DNA of 51,023 nt from a bacterium (GTDB lineage: Bacteria > JAGOBX01): assembly GCA_029551925.1 (NCBI GenBank), contig JAKPEO010000068.1, forward strand, positions 1 to 51,023, given 5' to 3'. Positions 17,460 through 26,373 of this stretch are shown here, one piece after another (position 1 is the first letter of the stretch; the number at the start of each line of letters is the position of its first letter). A program made the position numbers and the translations under genes. The notes under the pieces were generated by a model that made no database searches, was not told where the DNA came from, and worked only from the letters and a program-made list of their open reading frames with translations.

Positions 17460-18901
17460 TATATTCGTTTAGTCAATTTGAATTTCAAAAAACCGAATGC
17501 TGACATTTTTAATAAAATCAAGCCGTGTTTGAATCTGCTTATTTTAGTATCGCCATAAGTGCGAGCCCGATAGCGTATCGGCATCTCAATAATTTTCAAA
17601 TTGAGTTTTGCGGCGCCAAACAGTAAATCAAAATCACCGAATGGATCAAATTCGCCAAAATAATGACGATTTTCTTCAATTTCTTTATAATCGCTTTTTA
17701 ATAAAACCTTAGTGCCGCATAATGTATCTTTTATTCGCTGATTAAATAAAAAAGAAAAAACAAGCGCAAAAAATTTATTGCCAAAAAAATTTAATGTGCG
17801 CATTGCGCCGGATTCCATATTATAAACCAATCTGCTGCCATTAATAAATTCGCCTTTGCCTTCTTCAAGCGCTTTATAAAATTTTATTAGGTCTTCTGGC
17901 GGCACTGTTAAATCACTGTCAAGAATCATCAATACATCATTTTGCGCTACTGCAAAACCAGTACGCACAGCATCAGCTTTGCCTTTGCCCGGCTGCTCGA
18001 TAAATTTTATATCTTTATTTCCTTTTTCTTTTTCAATCATCTCTAAAATTTTTTCTTTTGTGCCGTCTGTCGAATGCCCATCAACAAAAATTAATTCAGT
18101 ATGCAACCCCATATTCGGCGTACGATATATCGCGCCTTCAATGTTTTCCCGTTCATTTTTACATGGGATAATAACAGAAACTGAATATTGATTTATTGGT
18201 TTCAACGGTTCATACATCGGCTTTGCAACTATCCAACTTATTAAATTCAATCTATGAATAATCGGCAAATTAGAAAATATTTTATTTACTAAATCAGAAA
18301 TAATCGGAATATTAAAAGGTAATATACATTCATATCCATATTTCACGACTTCAAAACCATTCAAATACAATAAATTTTGTATGTCTCGAAAATTCAACCA
18401 GTTTTGCGCCGGCAATTTAATCTTAAATCCCAACTTTTCCGCAAGCCATAATATCGGTTCCCACAACTGATTATAATAAACAATTACGATTTTAGTTTTT
18501 AATTCGCAATTATTTTTTAAATTTCTAAAACACTGCCAAATATCTTCTAAATCACCAATAATATTTGTCAAAAGTATATAATCAAATTTTCCGGTTATTT
18601 TTTCTTTTTGACAATCGCAAACTTGAAATTTTAAATTATTAACAGAATATTGTCTTTTATTGTATTCTACTATATTTTCCGCAATATCTACGCCCATTCC
18701 GTCGCAAGGCTTTAAATCTTTCAAAAAACCAGAGACGCCGCAGCCGACATCAAGTATTCTTTTATTTTGCGGTATGAGAAACTTCAATAATTTCAATATA
18801 TAACTATGGTAATATTTATTACGCTTTTTGAATTTCAATATTTTAGCAATATTATCATTATAAAATTTTTTTACTTTGTCAGTTGCAGTTTCATATCTCA
18901 T
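17459..18901 (-). CDS. Methyltransferase fused to a family 2 glycosyltransferase
   Basis: The 480-residue protein joins two enzymes. Residues about 45-170 are a class I methyltransferase (ILDVGCGVSGFL motif I, FDYILLTNIIGDL near motif IV). Residues about 230-480 are a GT2 of the dolichyl-phosphate-mannose-synthase type (VSVIIPCKNERENIEGAI, ELIFVDGHSTDGT, LDSDLTVPPEDL as the DxD region, and DTLCGTKVL). Such GT2 enzymes transfer sugar to a polyprenyl phosphate or glycan. AAAGGA lies just before the ATG at 18899-18901. It follows the GDP-fucose synthase gene by 34 nt, so both may serve one surface glycan. Confidence 0.87.
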   Translation of the reverse strand: MRYETATDKVKKFYNDNIAKILKFKKRNKYYHSYILKLLKFLIPQNKRILDVGCGVSGFLKDLKPCDGMGVDIAENIVEYNKRQYSVNNLKFQVCDCQKEKITGKFDYILLTNIIGDLEDIWQCFRNLKNNCELKTKIVIVYYNQLWEPILWLAEKLGFKIKLPAQNWLNFRDIQNLLYLNGFEVVKYGYECILPFNIPIISDLVNKIFSNLPIIHRLNLISWIVAKPMYEPLKPINQYSVSVIIPCKNERENIEGAIYRTPNMGLHTELIFVDGHSTDGTKEKILEMIEKEKGNKDIKFIEQPGKGKADAVRTGFAVAQNDVLMILDSDLTVPPEDLIKFYKALEEGKGEFINGSRLVYNMESGAMRTLNFFGNKFFALVFSFLFNQRIKDTLCGTKVLLKSDYKEIEENRHYFGEFDPFGDFDLLFGAAKLNLKIIEMPIRYRARTYGDTKISRFKHGLILLKMSAFGFLKFKLTKRI

Positions 18902-18935
18902 CTTATCCTTTCACCTTTTAAATTTAATTTGTTCA

Positions 18936-19874
18936 TTATTTAAAATTTTCTTCAAACCATTGTATAGTTTTTTTCAAGCCATCGCGAAAATCAGTTGTCG
19001 CTTTCCAGCCAAAATATTCTATTGCTCGCGAAATATCAAGACATCTGCGCGGCTGACCGTCAGGTTTAGTTGTATCCCATTCTATTTTGCCTTTAAAATC
19101 TATTAAATTACAAATTAACTGCACTAAATTTTTTATTGATATTTCCATACCTGATCCTACATTCACAGGTTCGGCGCCATCATACTTAATAGTTGCTTGT
19201 ATTATCGCTTCCGCGCAATCTTCAACATATAAAAATTCGCGCGTTGCATTGCCAGTGCCCCAGACCACTATTTTATCGAGTTGCGCGCGTTTCGCTTCTA
19301 CACATTTTCGTATTAATGCAGGAATAACATGCGAACTTTCCAAATCAAAATTATCGCGCGGTCCGTATAAATTTACTGGGAGTAAATAAATAGCGTTCAT
19401 GCCATATTGCTGACGATATGATTGACATTGCACTAACAGCGCTTTTTTGGCTATACCATAAGGAGCATTGGTTTCTTCTGGATAGCCATCCCATAAATGT
19501 TCTTCTTTAAAAGGCACAGGCGTAAATTTTGGATATGCGCAGATTGTGCCGACATTAACAAATTTTTCTACGCCGATTTTCCGCGCTTCTTCTATTAAAT
19601 GCAACCCCATTGCTAAATTATCATAAAAAAATCTGCCGGGATTAGCGCGGTTAGCGCCGATACCGCCTACATTCGCAGCTAAATGTAAAACAATATCTGG
19701 TTTATAATCTTGCATTAATTTATGAACAACTGCTTCTATTCGCAAATCGCAATTTTTCGAACGTGGAATAAATATATCTGACGGTCTATAATTCTGAAGT
19801 TTTTCATAAACAAAACTTCCTAAAAAACCAGCGCCGCCAGTCAATAATATTTTTTTTTTTTTTAAGTCAGTCAA
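18936..19874 (-). CDS. fcl: GDP-L-fucose synthase
   Basis: This enzyme epimerises and reduces GDP-4-keto-6-deoxy-mannose to GDP-L-fucose. The 312-residue short-chain dehydrogenase-type protein has the [12 protein letters not shown]-binding motif at 12-19, the catalytic Tyr139-x3-Lys143 in [12 protein letters not shown], the family stretch [15 protein letters not shown] and HVIPALIRK. The start is a TTG (19872-19874), supported by a very strong GGAGGAAAATAA ribosome binding site and by the position of the Rossmann motif; no suitable ATG exists. GDP-mannose 4,6-dehydratase, the preceding enzyme, is not in the window. It lies between the RseC-like gene (28 nt) and the fusion glycosyltransferase (34 nt). 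Confidence 0.93.
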   Translation of the reverse strand: MTDLKKKKILLTGGAGFLGSFVYEKLQNYRPSDIFIPRSKNCDLRIEAVVHKLMQDYKPDIVLHLAANVGGIGANRANPGRFFYDNLAMGLHLIEEARKIGVEKFVNVGTICAYPKFTPVPFKEEHLWDGYPEETNAPYGIAKKALLVQCQSYRQQYGMNAIYLLPVNLYGPRDNFDLESSHVIPALIRKCVEAKRAQLDKIVVWGTGNATREFLYVEDCAEAIIQATIKYDGAEPVNVGSGMEISIKNLVQLICNLIDFKGKIEWDTTKPDGQPRRCLDISRAIEYFGWKATTDFRDGLKKTIQWFEENFK

Positions 19875-19902
19875 TTATTTTCCTCCATTTACGCTATTTA
19901 TA

Positions 19903-20301
19903 TTATTCAGCAATTTTATAAATTTCACAATTTAATTTCGATTTCAGTAAATAATAATAAATAAATACCGCTATCGCCGCGCAAAAAAAATTTATAAAAT
20001 CATTAGCGTCTAAAAATTCGCCGACAATCAATATTCCACTAAAAATCAAAATTGGCAGTAATAAAAATAAAAGTGTTAATTTCAAATATATTTTCCCGTC
20101 AAAATCAATATTCACTATATCGCCGATATTGTATTTTGCTATATCAGCAATATTGCCGATTTTTATATTGCTCTCTGTATCTAATTTTTTTTTGAATATT
20201 CCACACCCTTTACAGGATTTGCATTTGACTATCTCATCTTCAGCCAGCGGCTTTAATATCAAAAATTTATCTGTTATATCTTCAATTTTACATTTCAACA
20301 T
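19903..20301 (-). CDS. RseC/MucC-like membrane protein
   Basis: This 132-residue protein has an N-terminal soluble part with a Cys cluster (Cys27, Cys30, Cys33, in KCKSCKGCGIF) and two transmembrane helices (about 73-95 and 102-118), the layout of the RseC family. In enterobacteria RseC works with the Rsx/Rnf electron-transfer complex and in anti-sigma control. No rnf gene is in the window. It starts 20 nt after a strong hairpin that follows the phosphofructokinase gene, so its expression may depend on read-through or on a promoter hidden in the hairpin. Confidence 0.65.
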   Translation of the reverse strand: MLKCKIEDITDKFLILKPLAEDEIVKCKSCKGCGIFKKKLDTESNIKIGNIADIAKYNIGDIVNIDFDGKIYLKLTLLFLLLPILIFSGILIVGEFLDANDFINFFCAAIAVFIYYYLLKSKLNCEIYKIAE

Positions 20302-20321
20302 TTTAAGAAAATAAAAAAATA

Positions 20322-20374
20322 AAACACTTACAAAATTCGATATTTTATTTTTTTATCAAATTTTGCAAGTGTTT
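20322..20374 (-). terminator. Intrinsic terminator after the phosphofructokinase gene
   Basis: Two 21-nt arms (20374-20354 and 20342-20322, minus strand) pair along their full length, allowing two G-U wobbles, around an 11-nt loop. A U-rich run follows at 20321 and below. It lies 18 nt after the stop codon and only about 20 nt before the RseC-like start. Confidence 0.85.
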
Positions 20375-20392
20375 ATATTAACATTGAAAATA

Positions 20393-21643
20393 TCACTTAT
20401 ATTCAGGCAATATTTTTTTTACTAAATGACGTTCTAATTTTATATAATTCGGCAGTCCGTTGAGATACGGCGGATAATCTTCGCCTGTAATTAGCGGCTC
20501 GCAATAAATTTTAAAATCTTCTGTTATATGCATTCCGTCATCACTTATATATTCATCCGGCACTAATTTTTCGACATTAGCAATTTTTTCTATATCAGTA
20601 TAACCCGTAGTCCACTGATACGGGTCATTGCTTTCGCGAATTATAGTCACCATCTTGCCATTTAAGCCCTTGCCCGCAATCTCAACCGCCTTACGGCCGC
20701 AAGCAATCGCCTGCATTACATCGCGCTGCGACGCTATATGCCTGCCTGAACGCTGACAATAATCTAATATTGCTGTATGCACTTTTAATTTTAGTTGATT
20801 TTTTATTAAATCGCTTATTATTGTTCCAACGCCGCCTAATTGCGCATGCCCAAAACTATCCACTAATCCGCTCTCAGCTAAAAATTTACCTTCTTTATTT
20901 TTTATGCCTTCTGATACGGCAATAACGCAATATCCTATTTTTGAAATTGTACGCTCAATTTTCGCTAAAAATTTATCTTGGTCAAATAGTCGTTCAGGCA
21001 ATAAAATAATATGCGGTCCATCTTTCGGCGAACGATGCGCTAATCCAGTAGCAGCAGCAATCCACCCTGCGTGCCTGCCCATTGTCTCTAATACAAAAAC
21101 CTTTGTAGAATCGCGGTGCATTGACGCTACATCGTAGGCGCCTTCCATAATAGAAATGGCATTGTATTTTGCCACTGACCCGAACCCCGGACAATTATCT
21201 GTTATCGGCAAATCATTATCTACTGTTTTCGGTATTCCTACGCATACTAAATCATATCCGATTTCTTCTGCGATTTTACTTACTTTATATGCTGTATCCA
21301 TTGAATCATTGCCGCCATTATAAAAAAAATAGCGGATATTATGCGCTTTAAAAACTTCAACAATTCGTTCAAATTCTTTTCTGTTTTTTTCTAATGACGA
21401 TAGTTTTCTGCGGCACGAGCCAAAAGCGCCAGCCGGAGTATAACGCAAGCCCTCAATATTTTCAGGCGCCTCCATCTGTATGTCAATTAATTGTTCATAC
21501 AATACTCCGTTAATACCATTAAAACCTCCATAAATTTTTTCAATGTAATCGCAACGCTGCGCTTCTTTAATTACTCCGTATGCCGAAGCGTTTATTACGC
21601 TTGTCACACCGCCAGATTGAGCATAAACTGCATTTCCTTTCAT
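20393..21643 (-). CDS. Pyrophosphate-dependent 6-phosphofructokinase
   Basis: The enzyme phosphorylates fructose 6-phosphate using pyrophosphate instead of ATP, a reversible glycolytic step. The 416-residue protein has GGNDS at 110-114 and PKTVDND at 138-144. Asp in the fourth position of GGNDS and Lys in PKT are the PPi-type residues; ATP enzymes have GGDGS and PGT. MGRHAGWIAAATGLA and the N-terminal AQSGGVTSVINAS phosphate loop are also present. A strong AGGGGGC ribosome binding site precedes the ATG at 21641-21643. It is a single-gene unit with its own terminator and a possible promoter. Donor specificity rests on these residues, not on assay. Confidence 0.92.
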   Translation of the reverse strand: MKGNAVYAQSGGVTSVINASAYGVIKEAQRCDYIEKIYGGFNGINGVLYEQLIDIQMEAPENIEGLRYTPAGAFGSCRRKLSSLEKNRKEFERIVEVFKAHNIRYFFYNGGNDSMDTAYKVSKIAEEIGYDLVCVGIPKTVDNDLPITDNCPGFGSVAKYNAISIMEGAYDVASMHRDSTKVFVLETMGRHAGWIAAATGLAHRSPKDGPHIILLPERLFDQDKFLAKIERTISKIGYCVIAVSEGIKNKEGKFLAESGLVDSFGHAQLGGVGTIISDLIKNQLKLKVHTAILDYCQRSGRHIASQRDVMQAIACGRKAVEIAGKGLNGKMVTIIRESNDPYQWTTGYTDIEKIANVEKLVPDEYISDDGMHITEDFKIYCEPLITGEDYPPYLNGLPNYIKLERHLVKKILPEYK

Positions 21644-21681
21644 TATATATCTTGCCCCCTTTTTATATTTTTTTAATTCAT

Positions 21682-21710
21682 ATTATATTTTTTTCCATTT
21701 TTTTCAATAA
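21682..21710 (-). promoter_or_regulatory. Candidate promoter for the phosphofructokinase gene
   Basis: On the minus strand TATAAT (21687-21682) lies 17 nt after TTATTG (21710-21705). A better -35 match, TTGAAA, is spaced only 14 nt. The -10 element is convincing, the -35 is not. Confidence 0.45.
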
Positions 21711-21724
21711 AAATATTATCTATC

Positions 21725-24427
21725 TTATTCTGTTTTTCTCAACTGCATCAGCAATTTATAATTCATAAAAATCATTTTTTCTATTTTATGTCTTATCCGC
21801 ATATAAACTGCCGGCTGATATTTTTCTTTTTCTTCGCTTATTATATTCACACTTTCAATATTAAAATATTTATCTTGAACATTAACAAATAAAAATTTCA
21901 ATAATTCTACTATTTGTATTTTATCAGATAAATCAAATTTTTTATCGCCTGCGATTATCTTATATTTCTCAATATTATTCATATCATCGTCTATATCATA
22001 GTTGAATTCTACTTTTAAATTAAAAACATCATCGTATTTCTTATTATCATTGTAATCTGACAATAAATATTTATCATTTGATTTTTTTAATATGTATATT
22101 TTCATATCTTCGCTGCAATTAACTTTTACAAATTCTTTAACAGTGAACAAAAATTGCGGCAATTTAGAATATGATACAGCGCCGACCGTCGGCAAATTAA
22201 ATTTATCAAAAAACAGCCATAAATAATATCTGCCTGAATCCAAAACCAACAACTGATTGCGTTCTAATTCTACTTTTGAAAAAATCGTAGAATATAAATT
22301 TGCATTTAATATATTTTTGTCGTATTCAAAATAAATCATTTGTTTTTTGTAAACAATTAAATTATCAAATAATTCGGCGATGCTGTTTTTATTGATTAAT
22401 TCAAATTCGACATTATGATTTGAATACATTAAATATTCGCCTTCGCAAAATGTAATGAATATCTTACGTTCTGAACCAATCCATTTCTTTTTAAAATAAA
22501 AATTATATAATTGTTCTAATAATCTTTTTATTATTAAGCAGCAATTCATCTTGCCGCGCGGAATATAAACAGATATAAAATCGTCAAATGCTACTAAATA
22601 ATGAATTTTTATATAACCGTTTAATAGATCTACAATTTTTCTATATAAATTACGATAAGAATTATAATGTTCTATATACAATTCAGAATAACTGGTTTTA
22701 TACATAAATGTAATATCTGTTTTTTCAATCGCGTCATCCTGCTCAAAATTCACTGTTACAACGCTTTTAAATATAAAACTTTCATTAAGAAATAATTTCG
22801 GATTCTTCAATATATCGCTATTTTTTTTTAATAACTTTTGAATAGTTATAATAAATTCGCGGGCATCGCTGAATTCTATTTTTCGTTCGGTCAGCATTCG
22901 TAAATCTGTCTGCCATTCATTATAAATATTATTATACGCAAGCCAAATACATACATCTGTCAAATAATAAGAACTATATATCGCGCCTTCTGTAAATTTA
23001 TCTTTTTGATTAGCGACATATTTCACACGCGTAACAGTCCATCTATCTTTCAAATCCAGCAAATTAATACACTCTTCAAAAAAATTATCTTGCAAACTAA
23101 AATAAAAATATTCAACTTTACTCGGTTTTTTGACATAATATGAAATCAGTTTTCTTCCTATTATCGTCGTGTCTTCTTCTGAAATAATTGCTGATACATT
23201 ACGAGTCTTCAACGCCTCTGATAATTTCAAATAATTATTCAACATATATTTTTTTAATTCGCCGTCAAACTGCATCAGTTCGTTCATTGTCCATTTATGG
23301 AACTGGTCTAAATATAAAATTTTATTTTTATCCCAGCGCCAGTTCTGACAATAATCAGACATTACATTAATTTTTATATTTTTTTTATCTGATGCGCAAA
23401 CGCTTAATTCCGGCTGAACTTTTAAATAAAAACATTTTCTTAAAATTTCTAAAACATTCTCTATATTCTTATTCATAAAATATTCTGAAATAGTGTCAAA
23501 CATCAAAACATAGTGATCGTTCTTTTTGACTGATATTTCCGATGCCCAAACTGTCTGCCGTAATTTTTCAGATAACAGTACTTTTTCTTGACCAGCATTG
23601 ATATATTTTTCAAGCAACGACATTTTCATAAATGATTTATATGGAGAATCCAATGATTTCACTAATTGCCACAGCGCCGCGCCAAAAAATTCTTTTTCGT
23701 CAACTTGATGAATATTGCCAATATTAATAAATAATTTTTCTAATCCCGGATCTTTTTTTTTTAATTTTTCCCAAAGCGTAATATTAAGTTTTTCGTTTTC
23801 TTGATTTGGAAATACCCACCACAATGGCACTTTACCAGCTATCATAATCAAACTGCGGAAATATTCATCTTTCAATAGCAGCGCCTGCGCTGATCCGCAA
23901 GATTCGCCGCCAGCACTACCGAAATCATTATTATAAATTTTCTTTATATCCATCGGAAAAAAATGCACTTCTACTTTGTTTTGTGCGCACCATTGCTCTA
24001 TTAATCTAATTTTTTCTAATAATAAATTCAAATCATCTGTATCTAAATTATCTGAAAAATAACACAGCCAAAAATCAAAATCAGATTTAGCATTTTGTGC
24101 AATAGTTCCGATACTGCCCATTAATGACAATGATTCTACCGCTGTATGTTTTATTTCTGGAACTTTTAAATTTGAAAAACCAAATCTATTATAAATAATT
24201 TTTAAAATATTTTCGTCAAAAGTATAATTCGCTATTCCGCAAACAGGATTTTTCGTATCTATATAACCCGGCAAACCCTTAATATTAGTATTAAGAAAAA
24301 ATGGTATTAATTGCAATATTATTCGCTGACGTTCTGCGAATATTTGATTGCTTATCTCTAATTTAAAATTATTATATTGCCAAAATTTTTTTTCGTTTTC
24401 GCGTATTAACTGCGGAGTGAGTTCCAT
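21725..24427 (-). CDS. cyaA: Class I adenylate cyclase
   Basis: This 900-residue protein matches the enterobacterial-type (class I) adenylate cyclase that makes cAMP from ATP. The nucleotidyltransferase signature reads LMGSIGTIAQ (Gly104, Ser105) then SDFDFWLCYF, with the metal-binding Asp116 and Asp118 and Trp120. The class-specific block FGSAGGESCGSAQALLLKDE (169-188) closely parallels the E. coli sequence [20 protein letters not shown]. The remaining 700 residues correspond in length to the regulatory region but diverge strongly, so regulation by EIIA-Glc cannot be assumed. The stop of the fumarase gene is 11 nt upstream of the ATG at 24425-24427; no clear ribosome binding site is seen, so coupling is likely. 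Confidence 0.88.
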   Translation of the reverse strand: MELTPQLIRENEKKFWQYNNFKLEISNQIFAERQRIILQLIPFFLNTNIKGLPGYIDTKNPVCGIANYTFDENILKIIYNRFGFSNLKVPEIKHTAVESLSLMGSIGTIAQNAKSDFDFWLCYFSDNLDTDDLNLLLEKIRLIEQWCAQNKVEVHFFPMDIKKIYNNDFGSAGGESCGSAQALLLKDEYFRSLIMIAGKVPLWWVFPNQENEKLNITLWEKLKKKDPGLEKLFINIGNIHQVDEKEFFGAALWQLVKSLDSPYKSFMKMSLLEKYINAGQEKVLLSEKLRQTVWASEISVKKNDHYVLMFDTISEYFMNKNIENVLEILRKCFYLKVQPELSVCASDKKNIKINVMSDYCQNWRWDKNKILYLDQFHKWTMNELMQFDGELKKYMLNNYLKLSEALKTRNVSAIISEEDTTIIGRKLISYYVKKPSKVEYFYFSLQDNFFEECINLLDLKDRWTVTRVKYVANQKDKFTEGAIYSSYYLTDVCIWLAYNNIYNEWQTDLRMLTERKIEFSDAREFIITIQKLLKKNSDILKNPKLFLNESFIFKSVVTVNFEQDDAIEKTDITFMYKTSYSELYIEHYNSYRNLYRKIVDLLNGYIKIHYLVAFDDFISVYIPRGKMNCCLIIKRLLEQLYNFYFKKKWIGSERKIFITFCEGEYLMYSNHNVEFELINKNSIAELFDNLIVYKKQMIYFEYDKNILNANLYSTIFSKVELERNQLLVLDSGRYYLWLFFDKFNLPTVGAVSYSKLPQFLFTVKEFVKVNCSEDMKIYILKKSNDKYLLSDYNDNKKYDDVFNLKVEFNYDIDDDMNNIEKYKIIAGDKKFDLSDKIQIVELLKFLFVNVQDKYFNIESVNIISEEKEKYQPAVYMRIRHKIEKMIFMNYKLLMQLRKTE

Positions 24428-24438
24428 AACAAATTATT

Positions 24439-25284
24439 CTAAAACTCAATTTTTCCAATTCTAACAGCATTACAAGATATTGATATGGCTACAGGCAGCA
24501 TTGCTATATGCGCAGGTAATAATTTAATATTCACTTTCATAACTGACGGAAACTCGCCGAAACCCTGTGGACCTATACGTAAATCATTTATCGCTTTCTT
24601 GATTTTTCGCGACAATTGCAACGCTTGACGATTAGTATCAGCAAATTCATCAATTAAAACTTTTTTAGACATCAATGCGCAATATTCAAATGTTCCGCCA
24701 AGACATATCCCTAATTTATATGGCGGACAAGCCTTTGCTCCTACGTTTTTTAAATGTTCAATTACAAAATTTATTATATCTTTTTCAGAATTTGACGGAT
24801 TAAAAAACTTTATAGTAGATACATTTTCACTACCGCCGCCTTTAGGCATAAACCATACTCTTATATTTGAACCAGCAACAATATCATAATGAATAACAGC
24901 AGGCGAATTATCAATTGAAATTGGCTTACGCGTCAAAGGATTCTGAATTATCGATTTTCGCAAATTCCCTTTTATATATGCCTGACTTGCCGCTTCTTGC
25001 AGAGCAGCGTTTATTGTCTTCTTTGACAATTTGACATTATTACCTAATTCTACAAAAAAAACTGCAATACCAGTATCTTGACATACTGGCAATTCCTGTT
25101 CTTCTGCGATCTTGGCATTTTCTAAAAATAATTCTAACGCGATTTTGCTTAATTTACTGAGTTTTTTAGAAGATTCCAATTCTTTTTTTATTTGTTTGGT
25201 AAGCTGCTCGTCAACTGAATAATTAGTTTTTATACATAATTCGCAAATTTTTTTTACAAATAAATCATAATTTATAATTTTCAT
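24439..25284 (-). CDS. Class I fumarate hydratase, alpha subunit
   Basis: The alpha subunit of the two-subunit [4Fe-4S] hydratase interconverts fumarate and malate (tartrate dehydratase TtdA is the close alternative). It contains the three cluster cysteines in their usual contexts: LPVCQDTGIAVFFVELG, KACPPYKLGICLGGT, and the last in PVAISISCNAVRIGKIEF. The ATG at 25282-25284 is preferred; the frame also runs from an ATG at 25353, but that would overlap the upstream small gene, and the shorter 281-residue form fits the family length. The beta subunit, needed for activity, is not in the window. It lies between a small membrane protein and the adenylate cyclase. Confidence 0.9.
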   Translation of the reverse strand: MKIINYDLFVKKICELCIKTNYSVDEQLTKQIKKELESSKKLSKLSKIALELFLENAKIAEEQELPVCQDTGIAVFFVELGNNVKLSKKTINAALQEAASQAYIKGNLRKSIIQNPLTRKPISIDNSPAVIHYDIVAGSNIRVWFMPKGGGSENVSTIKFFNPSNSEKDIINFVIEHLKNVGAKACPPYKLGICLGGTFEYCALMSKKVLIDEFADTNRQALQLSRKIKKAINDLRIGPQGFGEFPSVMKVNIKLLPAHIAMLPVAISISCNAVRIGKIEF

Positions 25285-25291
25285 TTTTTGT

Positions 25292-25501
25292 CTAAAATCT
25301 CCGCATATCTTCGCGCATTTTCTTGTATAACTCCTGCTCTCGTTTAGTTTCATTTATTTCATACTGCAAATATTCTAATTCCTTTTTCGAGCGGATCATA
25401 TAAAAAATATAAAGCATCACTAATGCGCCGAATAATACTATAATCAATATCAGCCAATAAGCATAATCTAATTTATCAATAAAACTCCAAAACGCTTCCA
25501 T
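25292..25501 (-). CDS. Small single-pass membrane protein with cytoplasmic coiled coil
   Basis: A 69-residue protein with one transmembrane helix (about 15-36: YWLILIIVLFGALVMLYIF) followed by a charged heptad-like segment (SKKELEYLQYEINETKREQE). No family is recognised. It starts the run toward fumarase and adenylate cyclase, ending 7 nt before the chosen fumarase start. The candidate promoter places transcription start about 4 nt before its ATG, and there is no ribosome binding site, which would fit a nearly leaderless message. Confidence 0.55.
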   Translation of the reverse strand: MEAFWSFIDKLDYAYWLILIIVLFGALVMLYIFYMIRSKKELEYLQYEINETKREQELYKKMREDMRRF

Positions 25502-25511
25502 ATAAATTAAA

Positions 25512-25540
25512 ATTTTACATTAAAATACAAGAAAAATCAA
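25512..25540 (-). promoter_or_regulatory. Promoter for the small membrane protein, fumarase alpha and cyaA genes
   Basis: TTGATT (25540-25535) and TAAAAT (25517-25512) are separated by exactly 17 nt on the minus strand. The predicted start site falls near 25505, leaving almost no leader before the ATG at 25501. Confidence 0.55.
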
Positions 25541-25620
25541 TTTTTTTTATTTTTTTCTTTTAGAAAATGCACCGCAAAAAAGTCCAAATATTTTTAACAA
25601 AACAAAATTTTCGTGTTTAA

Positions 25621-26373
25621 TTAATATAATCCGAAACTTTTTTTATCTGCTTCTGTTAAATTTATGTTTAATTCCTGAATTTTACGAAGAAATATTTCTT
25701 TATTTTTATTATATGTATCTTGATAATTTACATTATTTTTTATGAATGTCGCGCTCGGTTGTAAATGCAATACATCTGCTTTTACGGAAATCGCTAATTT
25801 TTTATTTGCTAAATATCGTATTTTTACTGATAAAAATGTGTCTTCAAAATTACCTAATGCAAAATCTTCAGCCCAACCGTTTATTTCTTCAAATAATTGT
25901 TTCGGTAGCAAAATACAAAAACCAATTAGATGATTTGCGCAAACATCGGTATCAAACTGATTTTTATGCTGCGGATATTTGATTTTTTTGTTTTGAATAA
26001 CGCAAAAGCCATCTGGATTAGCGAGCGGTCCGACTGCGCCGCAATTGCTAATATTCGCAAATGTTTTATACATTTCATCAAGCCAATTTGCTCCTACTAT
26101 TATATCGCTATTCATAAAACATAGATATTTTCCAACTGCTAATTCAGCGCCTTGATTATTCGCTTTTGAAAATCCTAAATTTGTTTTATTAAATATTACT
26201 TTTAAATTTGCAATATTTAATGACTGCAAATATTCTACTGAACTATCAGTAGAGCCATTATCAATAATTATTATTTCATAATATTTTGTATGTTTAATAA
26301 TTGAATTAATACAATTTTCTAAAAGTTCGCGCGTATTCCAATTCGGTATAATTATAGATGTTTTTATTTTCAT
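25621..26373 (-). CDS. Family 2 glycosyltransferase
   Basis: A 250-residue GT-A enzyme of the rhamnosyltransferase-like GT2 type. It shows TSIIIPNWNTRELLENCINS, IIIDNGSTDSSVEYL, the acidic metal site in CFMNSDIIVGANW, and FALGNFEDTFLSVKIRYL as the catalytic-base region. No membrane segment is visible. Its ATG overlaps the stop of the upstream glycosyltransferase as ATGA (26370-26373), so the two are cotranslated and probably build the same glycan. Donor and acceptor are unknown. Confidence 0.88.
   Translation of the reverse strand: MKIKTSIIIPNWNTRELLENCINSIIKHTKYYEIIIIDNGSTDSSVEYLQSLNIANLKVIFNKTNLGFSKANNQGAELAVGKYLCFMNSDIIVGANWLDEMYKTFANISNCGAVGPLANPDGFCVIQNKKIKYPQHKNQFDTDVCANHLIGFCILLPKQLFEEINGWAEDFALGNFEDTFLSVKIRYLANKKLAISVKADVLHLQPSATFIKNNVNYQDTYNKNKEIFLRKIQELNINLTEADKKSFGLY

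Noticed and set aside
20393-21643. ATP-dependent phosphofructokinase
   Set aside because: Asp in GGNDS and Lys in PKTVDND are the residues of PPi-dependent enzymes.
25285-25353. ATG start extending fumarase alpha by 23 residues
   Set aside because: It overlaps the small membrane-protein gene, and the shorter product matches the family length.
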